From Bacteroidales bacterium (GTDB lineage Bacteria; Bacteroidota; Bacteroidia; Bacteroidales; F082): a stretch of DNA of 64,000 nucleotides. Shown here one piece after another: positions 33,298 through 42,299 of this stretch. The translations under genes were made by a program, and so were the position numbers. Each line of letters begins with the position of its first letter. The stretch's first letter is position 1. The DNA lies in the NCBI GenBank assembly GCA_024400455.1, contig JAKSMU010000001.1, forward strand, positions 1 to 64,000. Direction: 5' to 3'. The notes below the pieces were generated by a model that had not been told where the DNA came from, made no database searches, and saw nothing but the letters and a program-made list of their open reading frames with translations.

Positions 33298-33598
33298 GTG
33301 CAATAGACGCCTGACAATATGCAAGGTCATCGTTGTACGTGTGCATGGGAAGGGGAAAAACAGGTGCTCAGGAAGTGCGTAGGTGCACTGGTTTATCCCC
33401 GTTTTCACGAGAAATCGAAGGTTGGCTGCGAGAAAATGAAGATTCGACGAAGTCAATGCAAGGCATTTTGCCGAAAGTCAATGACAGTGGGGATAACAGA
33501 GGATATGAAGGTGCGCAGAAAGCGTTTGCCGTGAAGTAAATGTAAAAGTCAATGTGTCCAAGAGCCTGAGTGTCAAGTTCTCCAAGTCTTGGAGCCTA

Positions 33599-33629
33599 CA
33601 AAAAAAGCCATCCGCAAACGGACGGCCTT
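33599..33629 (-). terminator. terminator of secA
   Basis: On the minus strand GGCCGTCCG and CGGATGGC pair (one mismatch) and a T-run follows, about 35 nt past the secA stop. Confidence 0.8.
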
Positions 33630-33663
33630 TCACCAAAAAAAATAAAACCATGAAAAACTTCTC

Positions 33664-36600
33664 TTATTCAGCTCCGCCTTCCATTCGGCCGTGGCAGTTT
33701 TTGTATTTCTTGCCTGAACCGCATGGGCACGGGTCGTTACGGCCAACCTTCTTCTCGACGCGGATAGGCTGCGTCACCTGCTTCTCTTGGGTGTCGCTGT
33801 GCGACTGGGTGAGCAGGTCGTTGCGCTGTTCTTTGATTTTCGAACGGTCGATGCCTTGTGCACGGTGTTCGCGGACGGTGTCGGCTTCCGGCATCGGAAT
33901 GTCGGCCAGCATAAGGAAGGAGATGACGTCTTCGTTGATCTTCTCAATCATGGCCTTGAAGAGGTTGAACGATTCGAGCTTATAGATGACCAATGGGTCT
34001 TTCTGTTCGTAGGTGGCGTTTTGCACCGATTCCTTCAGGTCGTCGAGGTCGCGGAGGTGTTCCTTCCATGCGTTGTCGATGAGGCCCAAGGTGATGCTCT
34101 TTTCGATGCAGAGCGAAACTTCACGGGCTCCGTTTTCAACGGCACGTTTTAAGTTGACGATGACGTTCATGCCGCGCTTGCCGTCGGTAATCGGTATGGC
34201 GATGTTTTCGAAACGGTTTTGACGTTCGTACACATTCTGAATGACAGGCATGGTCTTTTCACCGATGATGCGCGACTTTTCGCGGTATTGTGCCAAGGCG
34301 GCATCGAAGAGTTTCTCCGACAAGACATCAGCCTTGCTTCTTTCAAACTCTTCGCGGCTGAACGGCAAATCAATGCCCATGCTTGCAAGCACTGCCATTT
34401 GGAGGCCATCGTAATCCTTGGCATCCTGATATTCGTCGATGAGTTTCTCACCGAAATCATACATCATGTTGTTGATGTCGATGGAAAGGCGTTCGCCAAA
34501 GAGGGCGTGGTGACGCTTGCTGTAGATGACTTCGCGTTGCGAATTCATCACGTCGTCGTATTCCAACAGGTGCTTACGCACGCCGAAGTGGTTCTCTTCA
34601 ACTTTCTTTTGTGCTTTTTCAATCTGCTTGGTGATCATCGGGTGCTGGATGACTTCGCCTTCCTGCAATCCCATTCTGTCCATGATGCCAGCAATGCGTT
34701 CGGAACCGAACATACGCATCAGGTTGTCTTCCAATGAGACGAAGAATTGGGAACTACCTGGGTCGCCCTGACGGCCGGAACGGCCGCGCAACTGACGGTC
34801 GACGCGGCGCGATTCGTGACGCTCGGTGCCGATGATGGCCAAACCGCCAGCTTCTTTCACGCCAGGTCCCAACTTGATATCGGTACCACGGCCTGCCATG
34901 TTGGTGGCGATGGTGACCACGCCAGCCTGACCGGCGTCCTTGACGATTTGTGCTTCCTTGAAGTGCAATTTTGCATTCAAGACGTTGTGCGGGATGCCTC
35001 TGCGGGTCAGCAGTTTGCTGAGCAATTCGGAGATTTCGACGGATGTAGTGCCAACCAGGACAGGACGGCCTTCGCCCACCAGACGTTCAATTTCGTTGAT
35101 GACGGCGTTGTATTTCTCGCGTTTCGTCTTGTAGATCATGTCTTCCTCATCGTGACGGGCAATCGGGCGGTTGGTCGGGATGACCACCACGTCTAATTTG
35201 TAGATGTCCCAGAATTCGCCTGCTTCGGTTTCAGCGGTACCGGTCATGCCGGAGAGCTTGTGGTACATGCGGAAATAGTTCTGCAAGGTGATGGTGGCGT
35301 AGGTCTGTGTGGCAGCTTCCACTTCCACGTTTTCCTTGGCTTCGACGGCTTGGTGCAGACCATCCGACCAACGGCGGCCTTCCATGATACGGCCTGTCTG
35401 TTCGTCGACGATTTTCACCTTGTTGTCCATGATGACGTAGTCGACATCCTTTTCAAATAAGGTGTAGGCTTTCAGCAGCTGACGCACGGTGTGCAGACGC
35501 TCCGACTTTTCGGAGAAGTTGCGCATCAGTTCGGTCTTGCGCAACACCTTCTCGTCGTTGGTGAGGTTTTCCTTTTCCATTTCGGCGATTTCGGCACCCA
35601 CGTCAGGCAGGATGAAGAAATCAGGGGTGTTGTAGGCGGCGGTCAGCTTGTCGATACCTTTATCGGTAAGGTCGACGGTATTGAGTTTTTCATCGATGAC
35701 GAAATACAATTCATCATCAATGATGTGCATGTTTTCGTTGTGGTTCTGCATGTAGAAGCCTTCGGTCTTTTGCAGCAGGCTGCGCATGCCCTCTTCGCTG
35801 AGGAACTTGATGAGGGCGTTGTTTTTAGGCAGACCGCGGTAGGCACGGAAAAGTTGGTCGGCGCCGTGGCGTTTTTCCTCTTCGGTGGCTTCTGGGTTGG
35901 TGAGTATCTTTTTGGCTTCGGCCAGGATGAGGGTCACGAAGCGTTTCTGTTCTTCGTACAGCTTGACGACATCGGGTTTCAGTTGGTCGAATTCCTGCTG
36001 GTCGCCGCGTGGGGTAGGACCAGATATAATTAAAGGTGTACGGGCATCGTCAATCAACACGGAGTCGACCTCGTCGACGATGGCGTAGTGGTGCTTGCGC
36101 TGCACGAGTTCGTTCGGGTCGCCTGTCATATTGTCACGCAGGTAATCGAAACCGAATTCGTTGTTGGTGCCGTAGGTGATGTCGGCCAGATAAGCTCTGC
36201 GGCGTGCTGCCGAGTTGGGCTGGTGCTTGTCGATGCAGTCGACGGTGAGGCCCAAGAACTCATACATGGCGCCCATCCATTCCGAGTCACGTTTAGCAAG
36301 GTAATCGTTGACGGTGACGACGTGAACGCCTTTGCCAGCCAATGCGTTAAGGTAGACAGGCAGGGTAGCTACGAGGGTCTTACCTTCACCGGTTGCCATT
36401 TCGGCAATCTTGCCTTGGTGCAGCACGATGCCGCCGATGATTTGCACATCGTAGTGGACCATGTCCCAAGTGACGGTGTTGCCGCCGGCAGTCCAGCTGT
36501 TCTTGAAGTAAGCCTTGTCGCCTTCAATGGTGACGTGGTCGTATTTGGCGGCCAGGTCGCGGTCGAGGTCGGTGGCGGTGACTTCAACGGTTTCGTGTTC

Positions 36601-36966
36601 GCAGAAATATTTAGCGGCGGCTTTCACCACTGAAAACGCCTGTGGCAGAAGCTCGTTGAGGGCGTCTTCGATGAGTTCAAGTTCCTTCTTTTCGAGTTTG
36701 TCGATTTGGGAATAAATCTTTTCCTTTTCATCAGGGTCCATGTCGTAGTTGGTCTCGGCCTTGGCCTTGAGTCCGTTGATTTCTTCGACTACGGAGGCGG
36801 TCTTTTGCTTGATGTATTCCTTGAATTCGACGGTCTTATGACGCAGTGCGTCAATATCGAGTTTTACGATTTCTTCGTAAGCCTTGAGCGTTTTCTGTAG
36901 GATTGGCTCCAAAGCCTTATTGTCGCGGGTGGCCTTGTCGCCGAAAAGCTTTTTTAAAAATCCCAT
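33664..36966 (-). CDS. secA: protein translocase ATPase SecA
   Basis: 1100 residues, the Bacteroidota length. Motor of Sec export. Seen: Walker [12 protein letters not shown], the DEAD-like [20 protein letters not shown], the preprotein cross-linking region, a helicase C domain with [11 protein letters not shown] and [13 protein letters not shown], the scaffold domain, and the zinc-binding SEC-C tail [20 protein letters not shown]. Monocistronic, divergent from the RsbW-like gene, with one of the clearest promoters in the window. Confidence 0.98.
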   Translation of the reverse strand: MGFLKKLFGDKATRDNKALEPILQKTLKAYEEIVKLDIDALRHKTVEFKEYIKQKTASVVEEINGLKAKAETNYDMDPDEKEKIYSQIDKLEKKELELIEDALNELLPQAFSVVKAAAKYFCEHETVEVTATDLDRDLAAKYDHVTIEGDKAYFKNSWTAGGNTVTWDMVHYDVQIIGGIVLHQGKIAEMATGEGKTLVATLPVYLNALAGKGVHVVTVNDYLAKRDSEWMGAMYEFLGLTVDCIDKHQPNSAARRRAYLADITYGTNNEFGFDYLRDNMTGDPNELVQRKHHYAIVDEVDSVLIDDARTPLIISGPTPRGDQQEFDQLKPDVVKLYEEQKRFVTLILAEAKKILTNPEATEEEKRHGADQLFRAYRGLPKNNALIKFLSEEGMRSLLQKTEGFYMQNHNENMHIIDDELYFVIDEKLNTVDLTDKGIDKLTAAYNTPDFFILPDVGAEIAEMEKENLTNDEKVLRKTELMRNFSEKSERLHTVRQLLKAYTLFEKDVDYVIMDNKVKIVDEQTGRIMEGRRWSDGLHQAVEAKENVEVEAATQTYATITLQNYFRMYHKLSGMTGTAETEAGEFWDIYKLDVVVIPTNRPIARHDEEDMIYKTKREKYNAVINEIERLVGEGRPVLVGTTSVEISELLSKLLTRRGIPHNVLNAKLHFKEAQIVKDAGQAGVVTIATNMAGRGTDIKLGPGVKEAGGLAIIGTERHESRRVDRQLRGRSGRQGDPGSSQFFVSLEDNLMRMFGSERIAGIMDRMGLQEGEVIQHPMITKQIEKAQKKVEENHFGVRKHLLEYDDVMNSQREVIYSKRHHALFGERLSIDINNMMYDFGEKLIDEYQDAKDYDGLQMAVLASMGIDLPFSREEFERSKADVLSEKLFDAALAQYREKSRIIGEKTMPVIQNVYERQNRFENIAIPITDGKRGMNVIVNLKRAVENGAREVSLCIEKSITLGLIDNAWKEHLRDLDDLKESVQNATYEQKDPLVIYKLESFNLFKAMIEKINEDVISFLMLADIPMPEADTVREHRAQGIDRSKIKEQRNDLLTQSHSDTQEKQVTQPIRVEKKVGRNDPCPCGSGKKYKNCHGRMEGGAE

Positions 36967-37048
36967 GTATTCAGTGATTTAAAATTCGAAATTCAAAATT
37001 TAAGAGTTAAGATAAAATCTGATAGGTTTGTGCCGCACAAATTTCGTG

Positions 37049-37078
37049 CAAAGATAGTTTTTTTCCTTGAACTGACAA
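37049..37078 (-). promoter_or_regulatory. promoter of secA
   Basis: On the minus strand a TTG (37078-37076), 19 bp and TATCTTTG (37056-37049): an exact Bacteroidota -33/-7 pair. The leader would be about 75 nt. Confidence 0.7.
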
Positions 37079-37137
37079 AATAACAGACAAAAAGGCGGAA
37101 ATGTTTTGTGAAATGCGGACTATGTGTCGAAATTGTC

Positions 37138-37145
37138 TATCTTTG
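37138..37145 (+). promoter_or_regulatory. -7 box for the nine-gene stress operon
   Basis: TATCTTTG, 17 nt before the ATG at 37163. No clear -33 TTG at 19-21 bp. Confidence 0.45.
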
Positions 37146-37162
37146 CGCAAAAATCTATCAAT

Positions 37163-37558
37163 ATGAAAGTGCGTTTTGAACCAATAGGTGGAAAAACAGC
37201 GGAAATCATTGAGGCTCTGATGGCTTCCGACGATATGCCGCTGAATGACGAACTCCGTTTCAAACTGCGTCTTTGCATTGAAGAAGCCGTGGCTAATATC
37301 GTTGATTATGCTTACGAAGGCGGAAATGGTTTCGTGGAGGTGGGAACCTACATCAATGGAAAAGAATTGTTTATCACTTTGGAGGATTCCGGAAAACCAT
37401 TTAATCCGCTTGAAAAGAGCGATCCCGACATCACCCTTTCGGCAGAAGACCGTCCCATTGGCGGCTTGGGCATTTTCCTGTGCAAGCAGCTGATGGACGA
37501 CATGACATACGCTTTCGAAAACGGAAGAAATAAACTTACAATGAAGAAAAATATCTAA
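37163..37558 (+). CDS. RsbW/SpoIIAB-like anti-sigma factor kinase (HATPase)
   Basis: 131 residues, a lone GHKL ATPase domain. N-box CIEEAVANIVDYAY (E41, N45), G1 box DSGKPF (D75, G77) and G2 GGLGIFL (100-106) are intact. Such proteins phosphorylate a STAS antagonist and sequester a sigma factor or other target. ATG 37163 is taken; an in-frame GTG at 37124 overlaps the -7 box. The STAS antagonist starts 11 nt later and a SpoIIE phosphatase is in the same operon, so a full partner-switching set is present. The target is not encoded nearby. Confidence 0.9.
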   Translation: MKVRFEPIGGKTAEIIEALMASDDMPLNDELRFKLRLCIEEAVANIVDYAYEGGNGFVEVGTYINGKELFITLEDSGKPFNPLEKSDPDITLSAEDRPIGGLGIFLCKQLMDDMTYAFENGRNKLTMKKNI

Positions 37559-37569
37559 TAATCAATAAA

Positions 37570-37872
37570 ATGGACGTTACTATTACTCAAGAAGCAGAAA
37601 AAACCGTTGTGGTATTGACTGGCAGACTCGACACGACCAATGCCGACCGTTTCCAACAGGACATTGCTCCTTTGATGCAGATGGAGACCCCCAATATCGA
37701 GATTAACTGCACGGATATGGAATATACTTCGTCGCAAGGCTTGCGATTGTTCTTGATGCTTCAGAAAAACGTGAATGCTCATCAGGGCAAGATGGTCATG
37801 AAGAACATGAAGCCTCAGGTGAAGGAAATTTTTGACATCACGGGATTCTCAAATATCATCTCCATCATTTGA
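37570..37872 (+). CDS. STAS-domain anti-sigma factor antagonist (RsbV/SpoIIAA-like)
   Basis: 100 residues, a single STAS domain. The phosphorylatable Ser is in YTSSQGLRLF (S54 or S55), at the position of the SSGLG site in SpoIIAA. Unphosphorylated it would free the target from the HATPase; the SpoIIE phosphatase two genes on would dephosphorylate it. Its TGA overlaps the next ATG by 1 nt. Confidence 0.9.
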   Translation: MDVTITQEAEKTVVVLTGRLDTTNADRFQQDIAPLMQMETPNIEINCTDMEYTSSQGLRLFLMLQKNVNAHQGKMVMKNMKPQVKEIFDITGFSNIISII

Positions 37873-38777
37873 TGAAGTACATTTTCATCATCGGGCGCAA
37901 GGACATGAATGCAGACTTCAGTTTGTTGACGAAACAAATTGAAGATGCTAAGCCGGTCTTTGAAGAACGTGGCGATTCGTATGAGCAATACTGGATGAAA
38001 GGTATTGGCGATGGGACTCGCAAAGTACGAATTTACAGTGATTTGCATCCTTCTGAAAAGGTCTGTTTCGTGGCTTGCGGCGGCGACCGTACCATCGGAG
38101 AGGTCGCCTCGGGACTGGTCGGTTTCCAAAATAAGTCGATGGCCGTGTTCAGTCTTGGCGACACAGGCAATGATTTCGTCAAGAGTTTCCCGGAAAGAAA
38201 TTTCCAAAGCGTCCGCGCTTTGCTGAATGGACAGGCGAAGGAAATCGACATCTTAAAGATTAACGACAGCTTTTCGATAAATGTCTGCGACTTCGGCTTC
38301 GATTCGGTGGCTGGTAGCGTCGCTAACGAAATGCTGGAGGCGGGACGCAAGAGAGCCTACGAAAAAGGCATCTTTGCCGCCTTGCTCACGGCACGATTCA
38401 ATAAAATAAAGGTGGTTGCCGATGGCGAGAAACTGGGGCGGCGCCGCATGTTGCTCTGCGCAATCTGCAATGGCAGGTATTTGGGTAGCGGATTCCATAG
38501 TGCGCCTCATGCAGTCATCGACGATGGCCTGATGGATGTCTGCTTCATCAAACCTCTGACTTTGATAGGTTTCCTTAGGCTTATGCCTATTTACAAAAGG
38601 GGTGAACACTTGGAACATCCTCACTTTAAGAAAAGAATTTTGTATCGTCAGGTCAAGCATGTCGATGTCAGTTCAAAGGCCATGATGGAATTGTGCATTG
38701 ATGGCGAAATGTTGCCTGGTACGAAGTTCAGCATCGATATTTTACCCAAAGCCATCAGTTTGGTTTTGCCTGAATAA
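37872..38777 (+). CDS. diacylglycerol kinase-like (YegS/LCB5 fold) protein with altered motif
   Basis: 301 residues with the DAGK catalytic fold. The nucleotide-binding GGDGT is changed to GGDRT (70-74), and the usual N-terminal NPxxG loop is replaced by IIGRKDMN. TGNDF (98-102), matching the conserved GTGNDFA, and a C-terminal SSKAMMELCIDGEMLPG segment remain. Lipid kinases of this family phosphorylate diacylglycerol or related lipids; the changed loop raises doubt about ATP binding. Its place between the STAS antagonist and the phosphatase hints at a signalling role. It could be active with different specificity or a pseudokinase. Confidence 0.75.
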   Translation: MKYIFIIGRKDMNADFSLLTKQIEDAKPVFEERGDSYEQYWMKGIGDGTRKVRIYSDLHPSEKVCFVACGGDRTIGEVASGLVGFQNKSMAVFSLGDTGNDFVKSFPERNFQSVRALLNGQAKEIDILKINDSFSINVCDFGFDSVAGSVANEMLEAGRKRAYEKGIFAALLTARFNKIKVVADGEKLGRRRMLLCAICNGRYLGSGFHSAPHAVIDDGLMDVCFIKPLTLIGFLRLMPIYKRGEHLEHPHFKKRILYRQVKHVDVSSKAMMELCIDGEMLPGTKFSIDILPKAISLVLPE

Positions 38778-38789
38778 CCTTGAATAACG

Positions 38790-40685
38790 ATGATTAGAAG
38801 ACGGTCTATCTCTACACGCTTGAGCCTCAACATCCTTCTTGTGGTGTCGGTGCTCTTCCTTGCTGCCATTGGCATTGTCGCTTTCACATCTCACAAACTG
38901 ATTACGGATGAAGCCAAGCGTTCGGCTCAAAATGTGCTCGACGCATCAATCAACGATATCGAAAAAAAACTGTCGCCAACCGAGTCAAGGACGGAAAACT
39001 TGGCCTGGTATGTCTCGAACCGTGACTGCGACACGGCTACCTTGCATTTTCTGACGGAAGCTGTGGTCAAGGCTCTCGATATCATTGGGTCGGGTGTGGC
39101 GTTCGCTCCGTTTGCTTTCGACAGCACTTGCTATCATTTCATGTATTATACTTCGGATTCGAATGGTGAATTGAAATCCGGATTGTTAGGCGGCGATACG
39201 TATAATTATTTTGCAATGGACTGGTTCCGCGTTCCATACGAAACAAAAAAGCCTTATTGGAGTGACCCTTATTTTGATGAAGGTGGCGGCGATTGCCTGA
39301 TGTCGACCTACAGCGTACCGTTGATTGGCAAGGATGGAAGGGTGTATGCCATTGCCACTGCCGACATAACGCTGGAGTGGATTGCCGAAAAGGTGAAATC
39401 CATTAAGCCCTACGAGAATTCATACATGACCGTTGTCAGTGCGAATGGCAGCTATTTTGACGCGACTACAGAAAAAGTCCTGAGGGAAGAAACCATTTAT
39501 ACGATGGCAAATCGGACGGGAAACAAACAGGTAGCGAAGATCACTGAAGAAATGATGGCTGGGCACAAAGGCGTGGAACGCTTTTCCAACAATGGCTATA
39601 TGGGTTTTGCAGTTTATGGCCCCTTGCATAATGGCTGGTCGGCTGCCATCATCTGCCAGTACCGCGATGTCCTTGAACGCTCTCTTGAAATGAGCAAGAT
39701 ATTGGGCCTTGTGTGTCTTTTCGGCCTGATAGCCATGTTTGTCATTTGCCGTCGTACGGTGAAGAAACTGACTCAGCCCATTACCGAGTTGACGGTTTCG
39801 GCCACAAATATGGCTAAAGGTAATTTCCACGCCCAGCTTGCCGACGTTGATACCAACGACGAAATGCGCCGTTTGCATGACGCATTCGACCAGATGCAAC
39901 ATTCCATCAACGATTACATCACGGAACTAAGGTCGACGACGGCTTCAAACATGCGTTACGAAAGCGAACTGAACATTGCCAAGAGCATTCAGCAGAAAAT
40001 GGTGCCAACCGATTTCCCCAACCGTAATGATGTCGGACTGTTTGCCTTGCTGCAACCGGCCAGGGAAGTCGGCGGCGACTTGTACGATTTCGTAATCCGC
40101 GGCAATGAATTGTATTTCACTATCGGCGATGTGTCGGGCAAGGGTGTGCCAGCCGCCATGTTCATGTCTATCACACGCAGTGCGTCGCGCTTCATTTCGG
40201 GTCTCGACATGGAACTCGACGAAGTGATGAAAAACATCAACGATTGCATTGTCGACGGCAACGATTCGGGCATGTTTGTTACGCTGTTCATGGGATGCCT
40301 TAACCTTGAGACAGGACATTTGAAGTACTGCAATGGCGGTCATAATCCGCTTGTGGTGATACCGGCAAACGGCGGGGAACCTTATTTCCTGCAACAGAAA
40401 CCGAACATTGCCATTGGCGTATTCCCTGATTTTGTCTTCCAAATGCAGGAAATGGATTTGGAGAAGGGTTCGAGACTCTTGCTATACACCGATGGCGTTT
40501 CGGAGGCCGAACGTTCCGACAAGTCGCAATATGGCAATGAGCGTTTGCTCGAATGGGCGAAATCGAGTCTTGCCATCGAAAGCGAAGAAGATGTCTGCAA
40601 TATGCTTTATGGCGATGTCAGGAAGTTTACTGACGGTAATGAGCAGAATGATGATATAACCATAATGTCGATAAAACTGAAATAG
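38790..40685 (+). CDS. membrane sensor phosphatase: Cache-like, HAMP, SpoIIE/RsbU (PP2C)
   Basis: 631 residues. Helix 1 (about 13-33), a large extracytoplasmic sensor (about 35-300, Cache-like: YWSDPYFDEGGGDCLMSTYS), helix 2 (about 303-321), HAMP (about 322-375) and a SpoIIE-type PP2C domain (about 400-631). Metal-binding acids are present in REVGGDLYDF, IGDVSGKGVPAAMF and NDDITIM. It should dephosphorylate the STAS protein when an outside signal is sensed. The ligand is unknown. Confidence 0.92.
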   Translation: MIRRRSISTRLSLNILLVVSVLFLAAIGIVAFTSHKLITDEAKRSAQNVLDASINDIEKKLSPTESRTENLAWYVSNRDCDTATLHFLTEAVVKALDIIGSGVAFAPFAFDSTCYHFMYYTSDSNGELKSGLLGGDTYNYFAMDWFRVPYETKKPYWSDPYFDEGGGDCLMSTYSVPLIGKDGRVYAIATADITLEWIAEKVKSIKPYENSYMTVVSANGSYFDATTEKVLREETIYTMANRTGNKQVAKITEEMMAGHKGVERFSNNGYMGFAVYGPLHNGWSAAIICQYRDVLERSLEMSKILGLVCLFGLIAMFVICRRTVKKLTQPITELTVSATNMAKGNFHAQLADVDTNDEMRRLHDAFDQMQHSINDYITELRSTTASNMRYESELNIAKSIQQKMVPTDFPNRNDVGLFALLQPAREVGGDLYDFVIRGNELYFTIGDVSGKGVPAAMFMSITRSASRFISGLDMELDEVMKNINDCIVDGNDSGMFVTLFMGCLNLETGHLKYCNGGHNPLVVIPANGGEPYFLQQKPNIAIGVFPDFVFQMQEMDLEKGSRLLLYTDGVSEAERSDKSQYGNERLLEWAKSSLAIESEEDVCNMLYGDVRKFTDGNEQNDDITIMSIKLK

Positions 40686-40688
40686 AGC

Positions 40689-42299
40689 ATGAATAGTTTT
40701 TTGTTGGTTGTCGCCATCATCATATTGGTGTGCGTATTTTTGAATAATGCATCCTATAAGGTCGGAATGCCCGTTCTTTTGGCATTCATACTTTTTGGCA
40801 TTTTGTTTGGCCATAATGGCGTAATGAAATTTAATCAGATTGGCTATGGATTCGCTGAAAAAGTCAGTACGGTTGCATTGGTTTTCATTATGTTTTATGG
40901 TGGTTTCGGAACCCGATGGAGTTCTGCGAAACCTGTAGTGACAGAGTCAGCCTTGTTGGCAACCGTTGGCGTCGTGATAACGGCATTGTTGACAGGCACC
41001 TTCTGCCATTATGCTTTTGGATGGGCTTGGAATGAGTCGTTGCTTATGGGCTCGGTGGTTTCATCCACCGACGCGGCTTCGGTGTTTTCTATTTTGCGTT
41101 CCCGGAAATTGGGCCTGAAGAATGGTTCTGCGCCTCTGCTTGAGATGGAAAGCGGTTCCAACGACCCATGTTCCTATATGATGACAATCATCATGATAAC
41201 GGTCATCCAAAGCGGCATGACGGCGGGCCAAATGGCTGGAATGCTTTTCGCACAGCTCGGTTTCGGTGCTTTGGCGGGTTTCCTGATTGCCAAGTTAGCC
41301 GTGTTTTTACTTGATAGGATCAAATTCGCCACTTCGGGCTTCGATTCGCTATTCATGATAGCAATTGCACTGTTCTCTTATGCTTTCCCGACGTTGATAG
41401 GCGGCAATGGCTATCTCAGCGTGTATATCGTCGGCATTATGATTGGCAATCATGACTTCCCGGAAAAGAAGGACATGGTCCATTTCTTCGATGGCTTCAC
41501 TGGCCTTATGCAAGTCATTATTTTCTTCATGCTGGGCTTGTTGGCACGTCCTCTTGATTTGGGCAAGTCGGTTGTGCCGGCTTTGGCATTGTTTGTCGCG
41601 CTTCTGTTTGTCGTGCGTCCAATTGCCTTGACACTCATCCTGAAGCCTTTCGGTTTCGGCAAAAAATATGGTTTCCGGCAAATCGGTTTGCTTTCTTTTT
41701 GCGGCTTGCGTGGCGCAGCATCCATCGTGTTCGCTATCCTCGCCGTTTCAAGCGGATTTGTGCTCGAACATGACATTTTCAATATCGTGTTCTGCCTCGT
41801 CCTTATGTCAATAGGCTTGCAAGGCACTTTGATTCCGTTTGTGGCCAAGAAACTTGATATGATTGACAGTGAATCCAATGTGATGAAGACTTTCACGGAC
41901 TTCGTGGAGGAAACCGATTTGCAGTTTTCGGAATTGGAAATCAAGGAAGGCCATCCTTGGATTGATAAGAGAGTGATGGATCTTGGTATCCCGAAGGATA
42001 TGCTTTTCTGCTTGATCCGCCACGCCGACGGCACCCAAGTGGCGCCGAATGGCCATACGGTGATTCGTGAAGGCGACCTTGTCGTTTTCTGCTCGAAGGA
42101 AGCTAAAAGCGTGAATAAATATATTGTAAGAGAACAAGTCATCTCGAAACGCAGCAAATATGTCGGAAGGGAAATGCGTGAATATCCAGTCGAAAAGTCA
42201 CAAGTGCTTCTGATTCGCCGTGGAGAAGAGACCATAATCCCTCATGGTTCGACGGTGCTTCAAGCTGATGATGTGTTGTTTATAAATAGTAGTATTTAA
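40689..42299 (+). CDS. potassium/proton antiporter, NhaP2/CvrA-like
   Basis: 536 residues: about 12 membrane helices (1-395) with the Na+/H+ exchanger fold (VSSTDAASVFSILRSRKLGL carries the conserved Asp), then a cytoplasmic TrkA-C (RCK_C) domain (about 415-490; LFCLIRHADGTQVAPNGHTV) and a further short domain. RCK_C domains bind nucleotides such as cyclic di-AMP or NAD in related transporters. It likely exports K+ or Na+ for pH and volume control. The next antiporter gene starts directly after its stop. Confidence 0.88.
   Translation: MNSFLLVVAIIILVCVFLNNASYKVGMPVLLAFILFGILFGHNGVMKFNQIGYGFAEKVSTVALVFIMFYGGFGTRWSSAKPVVTESALLATVGVVITALLTGTFCHYAFGWAWNESLLMGSVVSSTDAASVFSILRSRKLGLKNGSAPLLEMESGSNDPCSYMMTIIMITVIQSGMTAGQMAGMLFAQLGFGALAGFLIAKLAVFLLDRIKFATSGFDSLFMIAIALFSYAFPTLIGGNGYLSVYIVGIMIGNHDFPEKKDMVHFFDGFTGLMQVIIFFMLGLLARPLDLGKSVVPALALFVALLFVVRPIALTLILKPFGFGKKYGFRQIGLLSFCGLRGAASIVFAILAVSSGFVLEHDIFNIVFCLVLMSIGLQGTLIPFVAKKLDMIDSESNVMKTFTDFVEETDLQFSELEIKEGHPWIDKRVMDLGIPKDMLFCLIRHADGTQVAPNGHTVIREGDLVVFCSKEAKSVNKYIVREQVISKRSKYVGREMREYPVEKSQVLLIRRGEETIIPHGSTVLQADDVLFINSSI

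Larger units (their letters stand above)
32739..33663. other. gene-free stretch between the small exported protein gene and secA
   Basis: Holds a terminator, the MITE-like element, two small hairpins (GGCTC/GAGCC near 32887-32901 and GGCTT/AAGCC near 32928-32943), the 42-bp minisatellite and the secA terminator. Open frames across the minisatellite exist on both strands but are repeat artefacts. I see nothing coding in 33300-33600. Confidence 0.75.

Noticed and set aside
33033..33382. Open frames of about 90-100 codons on both strands across 33033-33382
   Set aside because: They are produced by a 42-bp tandem repeat whose length is a multiple of three; both strands are open, neither has a signal peptide or a promoter, and the translated 14-residue units resemble no known repeat.
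34219..36715. Plus-strand frames opposite secA
   Set aside because: Antisense shadows of secA.
37163..37872. General stress sigma factor (SigB) locus
   Set aside because: The regulators are SigB-type, but no sigma factor gene is nearby; the ECF fragment at the window start is 37 kb away and belongs to a different class.
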